A DNA stretch of 27,301 nt. It comes from Isotricha intestinalis (Eukaryota; Ciliophora; Litostomatea; Vestibuliferida; Isotrichidae). The stretch covers positions 1 to 27,301 of the forward strand of contig JAJJLU010000611.1 of NCBI GenBank assembly GCA_023807065.1, written 5' to 3'. The notes below the pieces were generated by a model. It did not search any database. It was not told where the DNA came from and saw only the letters and a program-made list of their open reading frames with translations. The translations under genes were made by a program, and so were the position numbers. Positions 25,505-27,301 of this stretch are shown piece by piece. Position 1 is the stretch's first letter. Each line of letters starts with the position of its first letter.

Positions 25505-26245
25505 ATGCATAAATTAACTCCAATAAGAAACAAGCTAGTAAATCCTTTTAAAAATTATGTAGTAAATGAAACTAATTTTGCAAAATATAATTCAATGAAA
25601 AATTCATTTCTTAAAAAAGGATTAAAGCCTTCAAAAAATGGAAAAAAACATTTTTTAAGAACTACTTATACAATTGATACTTTTCAAACAAGTGATTTTA
25701 ATGAAGAAAATAAATCTAAAAATAATGAAAAACAATATTTAACTTTGAAAAATTTAAAACTTCATAATAAAGAAATTGAAGAAGCAAAAATAAAAGAAGA
25801 AAATGAAGCAAATAAATTTTTCAATCATATAAAGAATCATTTAGCAATGAATGATAAAGAAACTTTTAATAAAAATAATTATATTTATGATAATTATTTA
25901 GAAAAAAAAAAAAATATAGGACAAAAATTAGTTCAATTAAGAAGTATCAGTCAAAGAATAAAAGGAATTAAAGAAAAAGCTCAATTACTTAAATTAGTTT
26001 CTCATTATCTTTTTCCTTTTGTTGAAAAAGCAGTTTATAAGAAAAAATATAAAAATAAAAAAGCTGAAAAAGAAAGAAAATTAAAATTATTAAATGATAA
26101 AATTGAAAGAAATAGAAGATTTGTTTCATTAGATTCTAATTCTAATAATTATTTAAGATGTTCTGTTTTATATAATAGACCTTATGAATATAATGCTTTG
26201 GAATTACAGAAAGTTAATTTGAAAATAAATTTAGATCTTATTTAA
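25505..26245 (+). CDS. Basic helical protein, unknown
   Basis: The 246-residue product is Lys/Asn-rich, without signal peptide or membrane span. The N-terminal 70 residues are basic and extended (KLTPIRNKLVNPFKNY). Residues about 80-115 and 135-205 are predicted helical from their charge pattern, including QLRSISQRIKGIKEKAQLLK and a very basic KKKYKNKKAEKERKLKLL. The C-terminus SVLYNRPYEYNALELQKVNL is less charged. It could bind nucleic acid or microtubules, but no family is recognised. The start follows an A-run, and 3' codons end in T, like other real genes here. Confidence 0.7.
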   Translation: MHKLTPIRNKLVNPFKNYVVNETNFAKYNSMKNSFLKKGLKPSKNGKKHFLRTTYTIDTFQTSDFNEENKSKNNEKQYLTLKNLKLHNKEIEEAKIKEENEANKFFNHIKNHLAMNDKETFNKNNYIYDNYLEKKKNIGQKLVQLRSISQRIKGIKEKAQLLKLVSHYLFPFVEKAVYKKKYKNKKAEKERKLKLLNDKIERNRRFVSLDSNSNNYLRCSVLYNRPYEYNALELQKVNLKINLDLI

Positions 26246-26783
26246 TTATCAGTATATAATTTAAGTTAAACATATATAATGATTTTAAATATAAAAGAAT
26301 AGTAAAAATTAAAAAGTTAATTTATTTATTATTAGAATATTTATTAAATATTTATTATAAAATATAAAATTATATATATTATGATTTAAAATATCAATGT
26401 TTATTATATGAGTATTATAATTTATGTCTATATTATACATATCATGTTTTTATTTGTATTATAATGATAATAAGTGAAAAAAGGAGTTGAAGAATAATAA
26501 TTATATCATCGGAATTTTTATCTTTTTTTTACTTTAGAAGTCTTTAACAAAAATATCAAGAATTTTCACTTCTATATTATTTATTTCAATTTCAATTTCA
26601 ATAATTTTTTATTATATATAATAAATCAATATATCCATAAATTAACACCATTTTTATATTTTCAATAGTATCATTACTCAAAAGACTATATCATCTTATA
26701 TTTATTTTTTGTTCTAAAGATAATTTATATTAATTTCATTAATATTAGAAAAAGTTGATAAAGTTTTATTCCTATTAAAAATA
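26246..26783. other. Spacer, no gene seen
   Basis: About 540 bases of A/T-rich sequence with a small (TTTCAA)3 microsatellite near 26584-26601. No open frame or RNA gene is supported. Confidence 0.5.
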
Positions 26784-27301
26784 TCATTTACTTGGAATAG
26801 GATTATAAGGAAGAATACAATGATTTTTTAACTTATTAACTTGTTGAATATTTACTTTTAAAAATATTATTATTTAAATTATTATTCCAAATACCATTAT
26901 TTAAATTTTGAAATTTTCAAATTATTTTTTTCCTTTATTACTCAATCTTCTTATTCTTCCTTATTTATTTCCTTCATTATTATTTATATATTTTGAAAGT
27001 AAAGATTTAATTTCTTCAAATTAATTATTATTTTCTTCTTTATTTTTAAAATCTTCATTTTTTTCATTTTTAAATTTATTTTTATTTAATGAACGAGATT
27101 CTTTATTTATTTTTTTCCCTATTTTCAAAATTCGAATATTTTGCTTTTTATTTTCTCTATTTAATTTTTTAAAATTATATAAATCTTCACATTCATTTTT
27201 TTGTTTTTTCTCTCACATAATTTTTTTATTTTTTGCTTTTCTTTTTATTTATTTGATTCATGTAAATATAAATTTTCTGGGTTTAATATTGGATAATAAT
27301 G
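26784..27301 (-). pseudogene. Decayed minus-strand gene running off the right edge
   Basis: Reading the minus strand from the window edge gives YYPILNPENLYLHESNK, a TAA, then KEKQKIKKLCERKNKK. A one-base shift in the A7 run (T-run 27196-27202 on the plus strand) leads into NECEDLYNFKKLNRENKKQN and 50 further open codons. The same frame continues through several TAA codons with FEEIKSLLSKYINNNEGNK and RIRRLSNKGKK between them. It ends NKLKNHCILPYNPIPSK-TGA at 26784. Residue variety (C, H, P, R, S, E) and T-ending codons near the end are gene-like, and each in-frame TAA is one C-to-T change from CAA. No family is recognised. It is probably a pseudogene, or an active gene with assembly errors. 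Confidence 0.5.

Noticed and set aside
1..27301. Reassignment of TAA/TAG to Gln or TGA to Trp
   Set aside because: All seventeen long frames use many CAA codons for Gln and end at TAA or TGA, followed by short, T-rich trailers with further stops. In-frame stops appear only in segments that also have frameshifts, so decay explains them better.
1..27301. tRNA, rRNA, CRISPR arrays, transposases and introns
   Set aside because: I scanned by eye for T-arm (GTTCRA) signatures, regular spaced repeats, transposase-like motifs and GT-AG breaks in the recognised domains and found none that held up. Divergent RNA genes could still be missed without a covariance search.

Overview
This window looks like the end of a macronuclear chromosome of a ciliate-type protist. 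The left edge begins with C-rich telomere-like repeats (unit CCCCAAT, G-strand TTGGGGA). The rest is extremely AT-rich, with intronless genes packed on both strands and separated by roughly 80 to 1000 bases of almost pure A/T sequence. Seventeen protein genes are read with the standard code. Fifteen end in TAA and two in TGA; none ends in TAG. C4A2-type telomeres with unreassigned stop codons suggest a ciliate lineage that kept the standard code, such as a litostome (for example a rumen entodiniomorph). That placement is inference. Many start codons follow an A-run, and the sequence after stop codons tends to be T-rich.

Left end (1-3.2 kb): telomere, a decayed protein-kinase fragment, an NPC1 sterol-binding domain gene that stops after one membrane span, and an acyl-anchored AGC-type kinase. 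Middle-left (3.5-11 kb): a long coiled-coil protein, a sterol O-acyltransferase (SOAT/ACAT) family membrane protein whose catalytic signatures are missing, a CAP/GAPR-1-like protein with an Asn-rich N-terminus, and a bacterial-looking APH-type phosphotransferase. Middle (11.4-18.2 kb): a TBC Rab-GAP, a WD40-like protein, a second lipid-anchored and degenerate CAP protein, a SHAQKYF-type Myb factor, and a membrane-anchored JmjC/cupin-8-like protein with a lost metal ligand. Right (18.3-26.2 kb): a FAF2/UBXD8-like UBA-UAS-UBX protein, a small unknown, a Stum/SPEC3-like membrane protein, a uridine-kinase-like protein with an altered P-loop and an extra C-terminal domain, a charged coiled-coil protein with two CxxC motifs, and a basic unknown. 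The right edge holds a decayed minus-strand gene that runs off the window.

The genes do not form an operon and most look like ordinary eukaryotic housekeeping, trafficking or cytoskeletal genes. Four themes deserve a second look. First, two sterol-related proteins lie close together (NPC1 domain without its transporter, SOAT without its catalytic His). Second, several enzyme-fold proteins have lost key residues. Third, there is a strong 5'-to-3' switch in synonymous codons inside genes, from A-ending to T-ending, most sharply in the uridine-kinase gene. Fourth, the long intergenic spacers contain gene fossils, of which the subtelomeric kinase and the right-edge gene are the best supported. 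I found no tRNA, rRNA, CRISPR array or recognisable transposase.
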